This document shows, piece by piece, positions 11,838 to 24,241 of a stretch of DNA of 64,000 bases. The stretch covers positions 119,637,519-119,701,518 of the forward strand of contig CM077151.1 of the NCBI GenBank assembly GCA_039583875.1, given 5' to 3'. The notes under the pieces were generated by a model. It was given only the letters and a program-made list of their open reading frames with translations, made no database searches and was not told the origin of the DNA. Within the stretch, counting starts at the first letter, position 1; every line of letters begins with the position of its first letter. A program made the translations under genes and the position numbers. The stretch is from Platanthera guangdongensis (taxonomy: Eukaryota; Streptophyta; Magnoliopsida; Asparagales; Orchidaceae).

Positions 11838-12262
11838 CGTCGAGTATCGTAAGACAAATTAGTCAAATTTATCGAGTATATTTGTTAATACTCGTCGAAT
11901 TCATCATATATACTTACAGGCACTCGCCGAATTCTTCATTTGTACTTAGGCTAAAATCTCTCTCAGTTTGAAAAATTGGTAAAGTAAAAAATCATAGAGT
12001 ATCATCGTGTATACTCGTCGAATTCGTCGAATGTATCTATTGATACTCGCCGAATTCGTCGAATATACATGTCGATACACGCCGAATTACTCAAGTCATT
12101 TCGACTTTACTTCTCTGGATTTTCCAAGTAGAATTTATCGTATATCACTTTATTAGGCGTCAAATGCATTGAGTATTCAAGCCTATACTAGTTTAATTTG
12201 TCAAGTTCGTCGAGTATACTAAACAAAATTCATCGAATTCGTCAAGTGATTATTCTGCTTGG
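11838..12262 (+). promoter_or_regulatory. TCGTCGA array in the B LTR
   Basis: At least six TCGTCGA words, many as ACTCGTCGAATTC or GAATTCGTCGAAT, are spread over about 420 bp with ACTCGCCGAATTC variants. The array lies upstream of the TATA-like site near 12499. Confidence 0.7.
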
Positions 12263-12498
12263 CGTCGAGTGTTTAGATTCAATCGAGCTGAATTTCTCCA
12301 AGTCAAATTCATCAAAATTCATTTTTGTTCGGTGAGTATCCTCAACGATACTTGATGATACTCAATGAATATTACTTAATGTTATTTTTTTCTTCCCGAT
12401 TTCAAAATTACTGTTCATTCTTCCCGACAGCCAAGTACAGTAACCCACAACTTTTTCGGAGTGCCGTTACTTTTCTAGCCGTTGAAAATGAAGTTCTT

Positions 12499-12513
12499 TA
12501 TATATATTTAGGG
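12499..12513 (+). promoter_or_regulatory. Putative TATA box of the B LTR
   Basis: TATATATATTTAGGG lies about 240 bp downstream of the motif array. Assigned by position and AT-rich core only. Confidence 0.4.
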
Positions 12514-13212
12514 TGATTTATTCTCAAAACCTAATTGTGATAATCTTACTCATTCCAAGACTTTCCCGAATAAGAAATTTTGTCAGTTCCTGTACGTGAT
12601 TCGCGACTTCCGCTCGACCGACATTAAGTTGCATGATTCGTTAGCCTTGAGCCCATCGACTGGATCATTGTTCTTAAAAGTTTCTGATCTTCTCTGATCT
12701 AGTCGATCCGTGATCAACGTCTTCAAAGATTTCAGATTTTCCGTGTTCTTCAGGAGAATGAAGTTCAACCATTTCAAAGAACGACGGAATGAACACTTAG
12801 ATCTAAATAGGATTACTTATAATCACTCTATTGTAAATCTTCTTTTACATTTGTAGGATATTTCCCTCCATGTAGTAGATCCTTGTGTGGATAGAGTTGT
12901 AGATCCGTCTGTGGATCGAGTTATTGGAGATGTTGTTCTCCGAGTGGTAGGAGCATCGTCTCTTATTGTAGGAGTTGAGGCTCTGAGGTTAAGATTTGAT
13001 GAAATTTGAGAAAGGTGAAGTATCTGAATCTAGCCCTTTATAGTAGATAGGTGAGGCGGGATAGCGGACGTACCCAACTTGGGCAACAACTATAGATCTC
13101 TTTGTTTTGTGTGCTTCTATTTTTTTAAGTTTTTTTTATTCAGCGAAAAGACACAGACATCACCTGTTCACCACCCTCTAGGTGATTTAGGTAGACACTA
13201 GATACTTTCAAT

Positions 13213-13223
13213 TGGTATCAGAG
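13213..13223 (+). other. Element B primer binding site (initiator Met tRNA type)
   Basis: TGGTATCAGAG directly follows the LTR end and matches the plant initiator Met tRNA 3' end complement. Confidence 0.8.
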
Positions 13224-13299
13224 GGTCGTTGTTCGGTATAAGGTTAACACCTTGAACAAGATCTCTCATCTAGTTCTCTAAAGATCCTGCTCGGTTTCT

Positions 13300-15021
13300 A
13301 TGGACAGAAGCAAGGATATGTATTCTATGAAGATACCTATGTGCACAAAGGAGAACTTTCCCAGGTGGAAAGAAAGAGTCAGGTTCTTCATGGAAGCAAA
13401 TGATCCCAGAATATTTTAGATCATTAAAGAAGGACCTCATATTCCTATACAAGCCTCAGCTCTGAATCCTGCGGTCATGATTCCAAAGAAGATGATTGAT
13501 CTGACTAAGGATGAAATTACCTTGGTTTCGCTGGATAAGAAGATGAAGAATATTATAGCTAGCGCAGTGGATGATTCGATGCTCCGAAATTTTTTCCACT
13601 ACAAATCAGTCAAGGAGATGTGGGATTGTCTAGTTGTACTCCTGGAAGGAACCGAAGAAGTTCAAGATGATTGCAAATCTTTGCTAAATCATGAATACAA
13701 AGCTTTCAAGCAGGGTGCAAATGACACTATTGCTGACATTTTCGATAAATTCTCCAAGATCGTCAACGGGATCAGGAACTACGGTCATAACTTCATTAAT
13801 ATTGAACAAAAAGACAAATTCATCGGATCCTTGACAAAGGACTGGGATACAAAAGTCGTAGCCATTAGAGATCTTAGGAAGATACCAGAGATTGACTCCC
13901 ATAACTTCTTCGGAAAGCTACTATGCTACAAACTTCAGATGAACACCAGAAAGAAGGAGGAGCAAAGCAGCAGGACGTCAAGCAGAGAGAAGTCGGTTAT
14001 CTTGAAAGCTGAAGGTTCGAGATAGTCTAAAGTCATGTAACCAGTAAAGACACGAGCTCTAGATAATCCATAAGACTCTGAGCCACGCACGACAGGCATA
14101 AGAGGGGTAAATGAAAAATCATCCCTCCTCCTCAGATTTTAGAAGATCACATCGGGATGGTGATCGTTCCAAGAAGAGCTAAAATCGAGAGGACATGTAT
14201 AAATCTTAACCAAATAAACATTCTTCCTCTGACGTTGTTTGCTACTATTGTAACAAGCCATGACACATGATTATGGAGTGTCCCTACAAGAAGAATGATG
14301 GTTCAAAGAAGAAAGAGAAGAGATCGTTAAAGGGTAAAAGGAAGGAAGAGAAAATTCGTCGCCAAGAAGTCAAAGACTCTTAGCGATAGTGAGTCAAGTG
14401 TGTCAAGCTTATAAAATAAGGAAGCCTACTTCGGGTTCATGGTTAAATCAGATGAGGATGTAGGCGACTCTCAATACCATTGGAAGGTAAACTCTCATGC
14501 AATCCTTTTTAAATCAGAAACTTCCACTAATGGTCATAAAGATTGTTCTTCTGAGGAAGACGACTCTTACTTGATGGCTTAGCATTAAGAACTCTTGAAT
14601 GCTTTTGACAAATGTCGCGAGGTAGTCAAAAAGCAATTAAAAGTGATCGCTTCTCTAAAAGAAGTGGAATCAAGCCTGAGGGAGGAAATTACTAAATTGA
14701 CTCCTCTCAGAAGTGAAGTTCACTCCTTGTAAGTGGAATTGAAATGTTCCACTTAACTGTTAAGTCAGTAGGAGAAATACCTAGATGAGCGCGAAGAAAT
14801 ACTCTTGGTGGAAAGGAAGCTGGTCGAAAGCTACTCGAAGACAAAGTCCATTCTTCCTCTCATTGATGAGTTTTTCGCTCCAAAGAAGGGCTGCGGTCTT
14901 GGCCACTTTGACAGTAAGGCTGCTAAGAAAGCCAGTATTAAATACAAAGGGAAGGAACCACAAGGTCAACCCTCATTCAAGAAGGTAATCTTCCCGATGA
15001 ATAAGATTGACCTTGAGTCAT
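13300..15021 (+). pseudogene. Element B gag, first segment
   Basis: SIRE-type copia gag. The ATG at 13300 opens a frame with FPRWKERVRFFMEAND, the N-terminal DUF4219/UBN2-type gag signature, then NFFHYKSVKEMWDCL and FDKFSKIVNGIRNYGHNF. The first in-frame stop comes after RIF (near 13420), and the readable part resumes at 13477-14025. A zinc knuckle of CYYC...HMIMEC type is visible near 14235, with a stop inside it. The rest to 15021 is low-similarity charged sequence. Coding is then interrupted by insertion of element A and resumes at 25928. Confidence 0.8.
15017..15021. other. Target site duplication of element A, left copy
   Basis: GTCAT directly precedes the 5' LTR and is repeated exactly at 25928-25932 after the 3' LTR. 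Confidence 0.92.
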
Positions 15022-15179
15022 TGATAATACTTTTTGCAGTTAAATTTATTACTGTATTTTCGGGTTTTTAAAGCACAAATCATGTCTTGCAAGTGCTTAT
15101 ATTGAGCCCCTTTTGTAAATATTATTGTCACTAATGCGTTTTCTGCTTTTTGCAGGTTTGCACGGCTTTCAGCAAAATT

Positions 15180-15572
15180 TTGCTGAGACACGCCCCAAGG
15201 TCACGCCCTACCAGGGCGTGTACCTAGGGCGTGTAGCCCAGAGGAATGAAGCAACAGGTCCGAAAATGCATTTCTTGGAAACTCAGTGAACACACCCTCT
15301 GTCACGCCCGTATCACGCCCAACACGGGCGTGTTGAAGAGGCATGTCCCCCGATCCCGAGAAATCGCCGCAGCACACTATTTTTCCTGCTCCACCGTCAC
15401 GTCGAATGTGTCACGCCCCACGGACATGCGCTGGTAGGGCATGACATATGGTCGTGTAACTCAACTACGACGCCCGTCACCACCAACATTCAATTTCTGC
15501 CCAAAAAGTCGCACCGAATGTGTCACTCCCCAGGTACATGCCCGACTCAGGCGTGTCAGGGGGGCGTGACCC
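15180..15572 (+). promoter_or_regulatory. CACGCCC/GGGCGTG dyad array in A U3
   Basis: Dyads CACGCCC-N5-GGGCGTG occur at 15202-15220 and 15314-15332, with many single CACGCCC, CATGCCC and GGGCGTG words. It ends about 16 bp before the TATA box. The second LTR has the same array at 24412-24800 with several arms mutated. Confidence 0.75.
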
Positions 15573-15587
15573 AGCCCGAAAAAATTC

Positions 15588-15595
15588 TATAAATT
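15588..15595 (+). promoter_or_regulatory. Putative TATA box of the A 5' LTR
   Basis: TATAAATT followed by GAGCCC; the same word is at 24807 in the 3' LTR and, as TATAAATA, at 905 (minus) in the left-edge LTR. Conservation between LTR copies supports promoter function. Confidence 0.6.
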
Positions 15596-16715
15596 GAGCC
15601 CTTCTCCTACGGTTCAGGAGGCATATTTGGAGTGAGAGGGGAGGTTCTGCCCCTTAGTTTTCTTGTATTTATTTTTGCAATTTTCCGTGTTTCTCCTCTC
15701 TTTCCTCATTTCAAGCTTTGTAATCTAGCTTAGTTTACTCCTATTTTGTATTAGTTGTTGTAACTGCTTAGTAGCCAAAGGGTAAATGTTCGTATAGATT
15801 TTCATTTCAGCACCTATAATCTTTTATTTTCAAGTTGTACTTATCTTTCAGTATTAATAAAAAGTTTGCCGTTTTCCTTGTTTTCTTAACGCATTTCTAC
15901 CCATCTCTCTTTCTCCACTTCACCATGAGTAATTAATCCTCCTTATACTCGATCTTGATGATCTGAGGTTCGAGTTGATTAAGTTATGATGCTTTAGTTT
16001 TCTTTTTCTTTGTAAGGCTTATACCTTGATTTACTCTTGATTTACCTTTGCTTGGAAATATATCATCGATATATATTTTCCATCATTAGCTTTCATTCTT
16101 GGCTAGCAGAGAGGCCGATAGGTTGAAGTGAGCACTCAAGAGTAAAGGGAGTTGTACGCACCCCTCGATAGAGGCAGACGTCCAAATCTCCCGGATTGGA
16201 GTAAAATCCAATAGTGGGGTTCACAGCGTAAAGCGAGCTTTAGGTCTCCAATTTGGAGGAGAGTTCGGTCGGACCTTCCTAAACTTAGGTAGGAACGGCT
16301 TCGAGAGAAGCGTGTTAATGCATATGGAACCTCTACGGTCAAGGTTTTTTCTTTATAAAATTAGGTTTTATTATCGCATTTCTTAATCAACTTTACTCGA
16401 GGTGATTCTCGATCAATTGCTCTTTATCATCGTCTTAACACCTTGTTGTAATCGTTTTAATAACTCTCTATTTAACCACAAGCTTTTCTCTTTTTAGCGT
16501 AATACTTCTCTTCTTAATCGCATTTTAGCATTCTCTTAAACCCAAAATCAATCTTCGATAAGATAATAGTTTTCGTGTGAGTAAGATTATTCGACGGTTC
16601 CCGGATTTTAATACGACACTTGTATCCCCTTGCAGCATTTCGATAGGTATACTTGCCTCGTTGGATTGCTAGTTCAGTTTATTTTCTCCTTGCGAATATA
16701 ATCTCACCAAGTTTT

Positions 16716-16733
16716 TGGCGCCGTTGCTGGGGA
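16716..16733 (+). other. Element A primer binding site (Asp tRNA type)
   Basis: TGGCGCCGTTGCTGGGGA differs at one base from the complement of the Asp tRNA 3' end (TGGCGCCGTTGCCGGGGA). It lies 6 bp after the LTR. Confidence 0.9.
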
Positions 16734-17192
16734 AGAAACATTTGTTGATAATTCGAAAACACGAACCTATTTTTTTTTCATTTCTTCTTCTCGCCCTCTT
16801 TCTCAAATTAAAACTCCAAAAATTTATTAACGATTCTAATAGAAACTCATATCACAATTTTTCTACGCCACTTAACTCTCTCGAAAAGGGCAATATGGCT
16901 CTAAATGCCACTATCTTGTCTAGTACCTTGCGAACCCTTCATCGGGTAGCCCTTGGGAAGTTCGGGAGTTAAAACATAAAAAAAATCTATTTCAAAAAAA
17001 GAAGGCGAAATTTTAGCTTATTTACTACGTTTTATTTTCCTTCTCTTCTTCTAGTGCATGACCTGAGGGAATCCGTCAGATATTTTGGACTTGGACCACG
17101 AAATTGAGCGTAATCTTCGGAGAAGATAGTGATTTCAAGGCCCTACTTACCAAATACCGGTTGAGGATTCCGAGTCATTTTCTACCCTAAGG

Positions 17193-18719
17193 ATGGAAGA
17201 AACTGCTGTAGAGGAAGCCGTGAATAAGCCCATGTCTTATTAGGCACGACCGAATCTCGAGGGTATAAAATCTAGCATAGTTCGCCCTGCGATAGCAAAT
17301 AATAACTTCGAACTGAAGCCTAGCATAATTCAAATGGTGCTGTAGTATGTGCAATTTGACGAACTTCAAGATGAAGATCCGAACGCACATATAACAAGCT
17401 TTCTTGAGATTTGTGACACGTTTAAGATTAATGGTGTCACAAATGATGCTATTAGGCTAAGATTGTTTCCCTTCTCTCTTAGAACTAAGGCTAAGCAGTG
17501 GCTAAACACCCTACCTAAAAATAGCATCACAACCTGGACTCAATTAACTAAAAAATTTTTGGCGAAGTATTTTCCGCCTGCTCAAACAGCAAAACTTAGG
17601 AACGACATTTCTGCCTTTGGACAAATAGACTCCGAAACCCTTTATGAAACCTGGGAAAGATTTAAAGAATTATTAAGATGATGCCCACATCACGCTCTGC
17701 CTGTATGGTTGCAGGTGCAGACGTTTTATAATGGGCTAAATCAAAGTACAAAGCAAATGATAGACGTAGCTTCTGGCGGTACTTTAAACCATAAGACCCC
17801 GGAAGCAGCTCTTGAGCTTTTTGAGGACATGGCCATGAACACTTACCAGTGGAATGTGCCTAGGTCCCGCCCAAACAAGCCTGCAGGTATCTTTGAAGTG
17901 GACAATGTCTCCCAGCTCGCTTTGCAAGTTGAAATATTAAGCAAACAAATTAGGGAGATGACTGCTTCCTCCGCCACCCAGGTATGAGAATGTGCAACTC
18001 CTTCCCCCGAACATTTGGATTATGTCAATAATATGCCTAGAAATGCTTTTAATAATTTTTCTGATGCAAATTTTCATCCTCCTGGTTTTCCGAATAGTTA
18101 TAATCCTGCTTTAAGAAATCACCCGAATATTTCGTGGATTAATCCTTCGAATGTTGTGCGCCCGCCACCACAACTTGATTTTTTTGCACCTCCACCACCT
18201 TCTCAAAGTTTTTCAAAACCTCCAAGTTTGGAGGAAATGTTTTCAAAATACATGAATGTTAATGACGCTATAATAAGAACTTTAATTGGAAGCGTTAAAA
18301 ATTTAGAGAATCAAGTAGGACAGCTCGCTAAAATTATTTTTGAGCGACCCGCAGTGTCTCTTCCTTCCAATACCGAGCCCAACCCGAGAGAGCATGCAAA
18401 AGCAATAACTCTTCGGAGTGGAAAGCAAGTTCCCGGTATGGTAAGTGAAGAGCCCGAGGGAAGCTCCGCTCCCGCTTTAAAAAATCAAAGCTCCGCTCCC
18501 GCTTTAAAAATCCCACCCTCTGATGAAGAAGTTATCACCCCTGTTTTAGAAAAAGAACTCACTCCACAACCCACCTTTAAAAATAATCCAACCCCGCCAT
18601 ACCCTTCCGAACTTAATAAACAATGTCAGGATGAACAATACACCCGTTTCTTAGAAATGTTTAAACAAATCCACATAAATCTGCCCTTTCACGTAGTGAT
18701 ATCCCAGATGCCGAAGTAA
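17193..18719 (+). pseudogene. Element A gag
   Basis: Athila-type gag in one reading frame. The ATG at 17193 is the first in the frame that continues through the conserved parts. The family hallmarks FLEICDTFKINGV, LRLFPFSLRTKAKQWLNTLP and TQLTKKFLAKYFPP are at 17400-17580, and a Pro/Asn/Phe-rich region follows. NPREHAKAITLRSGKQ near 18375 is the conserved gag-protease linker word. In-frame stops are at 17241, 17343, 17679, 17985 and 18717. A short duplication, SSAPALKNQ/SSAPALKIP, is visible near 18460-18510. Confidence 0.9.
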
Positions 18720-19262
18720 GCTAAGTATCTTAAGGACCTCCTGACCAACAAGAAGAAGTTAGAGAACCTTTCGCATGTCACGTTAAATGCCGAGTGCTCG
18801 ACGGTCTTGACAAACGGTTTACCAAATAAAATCAGTGACCCAGGTAGTTTTTCGATTCCGTGTGTCTTTGGTGATCTTTTTGTCACGCACGCATTAGCCG
18901 ACCTAGGTGCGAGTATTAACTTGATGCCCCTATCATTGTTTAAAAAGTTAGGAATTGGTAATCTCAACACCACACACATGAGTATCCAGCTCGCCGACAG
19001 ATCAGTCAAATACCCGTTAGGAATCGTGGAGGATGTCCTAGTTAAAGTCGACAAGTTCATCTTCCCGGTGGACTTTGTCATATTGGACATCGAAGAAGAC
19101 GTCAAGGTTGCCCTGATCCTTGGCCGACCCTTCCTCGCCACCTCCCGAGATATCATTGACGTAAGCAATGGTAAGCTCTTCCTTCGAGTAGGTGATGATG
19201 AAGTAACTTTCTCTATCACCCCCTCGATGAAGAACACCCTCCAACTGAATTGCTACACCTAA
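18720..19262 (+). pseudogene. Element A aspartic protease
   Basis: Follows gag in the same frame. The clear frame at 18807-19262 has IPCVFGDLFVTHALADLGASINLMP, of which the LADLGAS word is the Athila active site (usually CDLGAS/DSGAS), and ends with ALILGRPFLATSRDIIDV, the conserved second loop. It would process the polyprotein. Ends at TAA 19260-19262. Confidence 0.88.
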
Positions 19263-20640
19263 GTGAAGAATCCTCCTGTCGCCTCTCTGAATTTGAAAAA
19301 AGAATTTTTTGATTTTTGTTCCTTTTCTACTCTTCTGAATGAATTGCTGCAAGAAGCCGCCATGGCCGCTAGCCCCATCCCTTTCAATTTTCCGTATAAA
19401 GAAAAAATATATGAAAATATTGTTTTTGAAAAAGAATGGATTTCTAAAACATCATATGAAGACCCCCTACCCTGGAATTGAAAAAACTACCGGAGCATCT
19501 TAGATACAATTTCTTAGAAAACGACTCCAAGCTGCCCGTAATAGTTTCGGCCTACCTCACAGGTGCGCAAAATGATAAACTTCTTTTAATTTTACATATG
19601 CATCGACGGGCTATTGCTTGGCAGATATCTGATATCAAGGGCATAAGACCATCTTTCTGCACTCACAAAATCTTAATGGAAGATAATTCACACAACTCCA
19701 TACAACCTCAACGCCGTATAAACCCGAACATGAAAGAAGTAGTTAAGGGAGAGGTTATGAAATTATTAGATGCAGGAATTATCTATCCTATGTCTGATAG
19801 TAAGTGGTTTAGTCCAGTTCAGGTAGTACCAAAGAAGGGAGGGATAACTGTAATAAGTAACAAGAATAATGAATTAATCCCGACACGGACAATGACCGGA
19901 TGGCGAATGTGTATAGATTATCGTAACTTAAATGATGCCACCAGCAAGGATCACTTCCCCTTGCCATTCATCGATCAGATTTTAGAACGATTATCTGGCC
20001 ATAGCTTTTATTGTTTTCTCGATGGCCTCTCGGGGTACTTTCAAATCCCCATCTCTCCCGAGGACCAGGAGAAAACTACGTTTACTTATCCCTTCGGCAC
20101 CTTCTCCTACCGAAGAATGCCGTTCAAATTGTGCAATGCGCCAGCTACATTCCAGCGATGTATGCTCCCTATCTTTAACAAGTACGTAGAAAGCATTATG
20201 GAGGTATTCATGGATGATTTCTCCGTGTTCAGTGATGCATTTGATAGTTGTTTAGAAACCTCGAAAAAGTCTTAGAACGATGCGAAGAAACTAACCTTGC
20301 CCTAAATTGGGAAAAATGCCATTTTATGGTGAGGGAAGGGTTAGTTTTGGGTCATAAAATTTCTACAAGAGGTATTGAAGTAGATGTTGCTAAGATAGAA
20401 GTTATCGATAAGTTACCGCCACATACAAACATAAAAGCTATAAGAAGTTTCCTAGGTCACGCTGGTTTCTACCGCCGCTTCATAAAGGACTTCTCCAAGA
20501 TCACCAAGCCCCTTACCCATCTCATAGAAAAAGGCGCCCCATTTATTTTTGATGACCTTTGCCTAGCGGCTTTTAATTTAATAAAAGAAAAATTAATTAA
20601 TGCCCCAATTATGATAACTCCGGTGTAGGACTCTCCATTT
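19263..20640 (+). pseudogene. Element A reverse transcriptase
   Basis: RT motifs visible: GWRMCIDYRNLND, FLDGLSGYFQIPI, TYPFGTFSYRRMPFKLCNAPATFQRCM, and FMDDFSVF with the catalytic Asp pair, then the connection FLGHAGFYRRFIKDFSKI. At least two frameshifts: near 19480 (frame of protease to frame of RT) and near 20265, where DSCLETSKKS stops and the reading continues one frame over. TAG at 20626 ends the readable connection. RMPFKLCNAP has Lys where family members have Gly. Confidence 0.9.
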
Positions 20641-21110
20641 GAGATAATATGCGATGCGAGTAGCTATGCGGTAGGAGCCGTATTAGGTGAATGTATATCT
20701 TAAAACTTCCACCCCATCTATTACGCTAGCAAAACACTCACATCTGCACAGGAAAATTACACCAGAACCGAGAAGGTGCTCCTAGCTGTAGTATTCGCTT
20801 TTGATAAATTTCGCCCTTATATTACTCTTTCAAAAATTATTGTTTTTACGGACCACTTGGCCCTCAAATATCTTCTTTCTAAAATGGATGCCAAACCGCG
20901 CCTGATTCGCTGGCTCTTACTCCTCTAGGAGTTTGATTTAGAAATCCGTGATAAGCGAGGAGACGAGAACTTGGCCGCCGACCACCTCTCGCGCCTAGAT
21001 AATCCTTTTATTGAAAAATTAGAAGAAAAATCTTTTAATGATTATTTTCCCGATGAGAAGCTGTTTTCAATTAACACATCTACTTCTCCTTAGTTTGCAC
21101 GCATCGCCAA
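20641..21110 (+). pseudogene. Element A RNase H
   Basis: Continues in the frame of the RT connection. It has ICDASSYAVGAVLGE, YYASKTLTSAQENYTRTEK and a HLALKYLLSKMDAKPRL segment, followed by [10 protein letters not shown]. In-frame stops at 20701, 20926 and 21091. It would degrade the RNA of the hybrid during reverse transcription. Confidence 0.85.
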
Positions 21111-21117
21111 CTATCTA

Positions 21118-22170
21118 GTGGCTCGTGTGCTCCCAAAAGAGTTCTCATCTCAGCAAAAGAAGAAATTCTTTTCTGAGTTGAAGAACTTTTTTTTGGAGGA
21201 CCCGCATCTTTTCAGAGTCTGTGTAGACCAAGTGATAAGAAGGTGTGTTTCTTATGAAGAAGGTTTAGACATTATTAAGCATTTACATGAAGGACCGACA
21301 GGTCGGCACTATCAAGCTGCTCGCACCGCTCACAAAGACCTAAGCACAGGTTTTTACTGGCCTAGCCTGTTTAAAGACGCGTAGGCCTTTGTGAGTAGTT
21401 GTAATAGTTGCCAACGGTCGGGTAATATTTCTAATAAAAATGAAATGCCGCAAAATTATTTCCTTGAGTGCGAAGTTTTCGACCTCTGGGGAATTGATTT
21501 TGTTGGCCCTCTTCCTTCTAGCTTCGGGAATAAATATATTTTAGTTGTCGTTGATTATGTTTTGCGATGGGCAGAAGCCCAAGCTCTTCCTTCGAATGTC
21601 ACCCGAGTCGTAGTTACATTTTTTAAAAAAATATTTTCTCGATTCGGTACACCGCGCGCCATCGTTAGTGACAGGGGTTCGCACTTCTGTAACGCTCAGT
21701 TTTCTAAAATCCTTACTAAATTTGGCGTTACTCATAAGCTTTCAATTGCCTACCACCCCCAAACTAACGGACAAGTCGAAGTAGTGAATAGAGAAATAAA
21801 AAGAATTTTAGAAAAAACTGTTTCCACTTCTAGAAAAGACTGCTCAACCAAATAAGATGATACTCTATGGGCCTATCGAAGAGCGTACAAAACCACCATC
21901 GGATGTACGTCGTATCGGTTGGTATATGGAAAATCGTGTGACTTACCCGTAGAACTAGAACACCACATTTTTCGGGCCTTAAGATTCTTAAATTTCGATC
22001 CCCACTCTGTCAGTGATTTTAGAAAGTTTCAACTCAATGAACTCGATGAGTGACGCTCTTTTGCGTACGAAAATAACAAATTTTATAAAGAGCGGACGAA
22101 ATGTTTACATGACAAAAATGTAAGGAACCCAAAAACCTTCAAGACGGGCGCCAAGTTCTTTTATATAACT
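21118..22170 (+). pseudogene. Element A integrase
   Basis: An N-terminal HHCC zinc finger (HLHEGPTGRHYQAARTAH... CNSCQRSG) spans 21280-21420, broken by TAG at 21382. The core has [23 protein letters not shown] and [18 protein letters not shown], giving the DDE triad. TAA at 21853 ends the open part; recognisable C-terminal sequence (ARFLNFDPHS-like, then FYKERTKCLHDKN) continues with stops to about 22170. Confidence 0.88.
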
Positions 22171-22379
22171 CATGATTACGTTTATTTCCGTGAAAGTTAA
22201 AATCACGATGGTCTGGGCCGTTTACCGTTAAAGAAGTTTATCCGTATGGCACTATTTTAATTTCACACCATGATAAGGGTCATTTCAAAGTAAATGGGCA
22301 GCGTCTTAAACTTTATTTCTGTGTTGATGTCAGTCCAAACTGTATTAATTTTCTTCTACACGAACTTTAAACTAACTGG

Positions 22380-24224
22380 ACACCATTAATTTACATGCTA
22401 TTTTGGACAAATAAACTTTTGGACAATATTCTTTTGGTCGAGCTCAAACGACCTTTATAAACAAAGGGTGCTCTTGGAAGGCAACCCAAATCATTTTTCT
22501 ATTTTCTTTATTTTACACTTTTTGCCCCGGACGGCTCCACAAGTTGAAGCTTCTGTAATCACCGCCGCCAATGCTGCTAAATCAATCACAAAGTCCGAAG
22601 AAGACATGTCAATAAGATCCAGAGCGCAAGCATGGGGGAGCGACGTCAATCAACATTCGCGGCGCATAAATCAGGCGATGTACCAGTTTTTAAAATTCTG
22701 TACTTTATTTCTGTTTTAATTTCTCTCTCTCTCTCTCATACCCCTTCTTTCTTCATTAAGGACAATGCCTATTTTAAGCTTGGGGGACGATTTCCTCTTT
22801 CTCTTGTTATTATTTTTGTTTTATGTTGTCTCCTTTAAAAATCAAAAGAAAACAAAAAGCATATTTCAAAATAAAAAATTTTGTTATATTGATATTTCAA
22901 TAGTACCCTTTGCTTTTGTTTTGTTTTTCTCAAAATTCCATATAAATAACTTAGCCAATTATAATCTCTCTAATCATTTTTTTAATTATGTTTCACAAGT
23001 AAAATGTTGGTCTTGCTGTGTTTCTAATTAACGGTAGCATGTTAACGTGAAATGTCTTTCTAAAACTCGTATTTTTATTATGGTTCTCGTTTTTATTTTC
23101 TTTACTTTCTCAAAAATCTTCCATCCACTATTTTCCTTTTCATTTTTGGATAATTTTTGTAATATCAACTTTTGATTGCCGTAGTAGATGTCAATGATCC
23201 AAGGTGCATATTATTTCTATTTCCAAGATAATTTCATTAGTCTTCTTTTATTATCTAGGACTTGTTGTTTGAAATTTTCCAAAACCTAATGCTTTAAATA
23301 AATTTAGAAGCATGAAAATGATTTAGGCCGTCTTTGTTTTTGTTTGATCCTTCTTGCCAACCTAAATTTTTCTTTACCCCTAGTTAGCCACTTTTGAGCC
23401 TTTTTCCTTCCTCAATTGATTAGCTCCACTTATCATTTTATTTTCACTAAAGCTTAAATATTCCAACCTATCTAATCACACTAGCCTTTTTGAGTTTCAT
23501 CCAAACTAAATCTTCATGCTTATGATAGCATTATTTTTGTGATTTGTTTTTGGAGAACTTTTTGAAAAATATGCTCAAAAGATGTATTTACTTTTGTTTG
23601 GCCAATTTCAAATTGAAAAGAAAATTATTTTTCGCCGTTATTTTGTAAAAAAAAGAAGAAGAAAAAGAAAAAAAGAAAAAAACAAAGATAAAGAAAAAAT
23701 AGTTTATTTATGATGAAATTTTTTTTTGAAACTTTTCTATTTTTATTTAGTGTAATTTTAAGCCTTCATGTTTATCTTTGATTTCCAATCCTAATTATAT
23801 GCCTAAACCAAACGTTTCGGTCCTAACAAGTCCTTTTGATTCATGTTTTTAATTTTATTTATTAGCTAAGTAAAGAAGAAAAGTAAAATAGTATAGTTTT
23901 TGATTTAAATTTAGATTTTTGTTATTTGATTGATATAGTTATAATATGCCCCTTGAATCTAGTTACAACTCAATGCACTTTTTCATTTTGTTGCATTACT
24001 TAAATTTATTTAAAATATCTTCTTAAAATTTTGGATGATTTATTTTCGTTAGTAAAGCTTATAATTTATTAAACCATGACCAAGTAACTGTTTTAGGTTT
24101 ACGTTTCACATTCTCCCTACTTGGAATTTCACATAGTACTTGTGTAAGCATGATTAAACTTTTTGAATTAGTCACTATTTATGATTAGCTAGTTTTTATA
24201 TCTTTGCTTGGGGATAAGCAAAGT
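22380..24224 (+). other. AT-rich noncoding module of element A
   Basis: About 1.8 kb after integrase holds no credible ORF. It is AT-rich, with a purine-only run at about 23645-23700. It contains a second copy of the PPT word TTAAGCTTGGGGGA at 22774-22787, preceded by GGACAATG at 22760. The same layout occurs in element F. Confidence 0.7.
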
Positions 24225-24241
24225 TTAAGCTTGGGGGAATT
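24225..24241 (+). other. Element A polypurine tract
   Basis: TTAAGCTTGGGGGAATT directly precedes the TGTTACTAC start of the 3' LTR. An exact 14-base copy lies 1451 bp upstream. Confidence 0.85.

Larger units (their letters stand above)
11750..13210 (+). mobile_element. Element B 5' LTR (start unresolved)
   Basis: The end is defined by TTTCA at 13210 followed by AT and the primer binding site at 13213, the arrangement usual in SIRE-type copia elements. The left boundary could not be placed because the 3' LTR is not in the window; it may reach 11315. The LTR contains a TCGTCGA/CGTCGAATTCGTCGA array at 11838-12262 and a TATA-like TATATATATTTAGGG at about 12499. Confidence 0.65.
15022..16709 (+). 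repeat. Element A 5' LTR
   Basis: Starts TGATAATAC and ends TCTCACCA; pairs with 24242-25927. It contains the GGGCGTG dyad array (15180-15572), TATAAATT at 15588 and an AATAAA at 15856. Confidence 0.95.
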
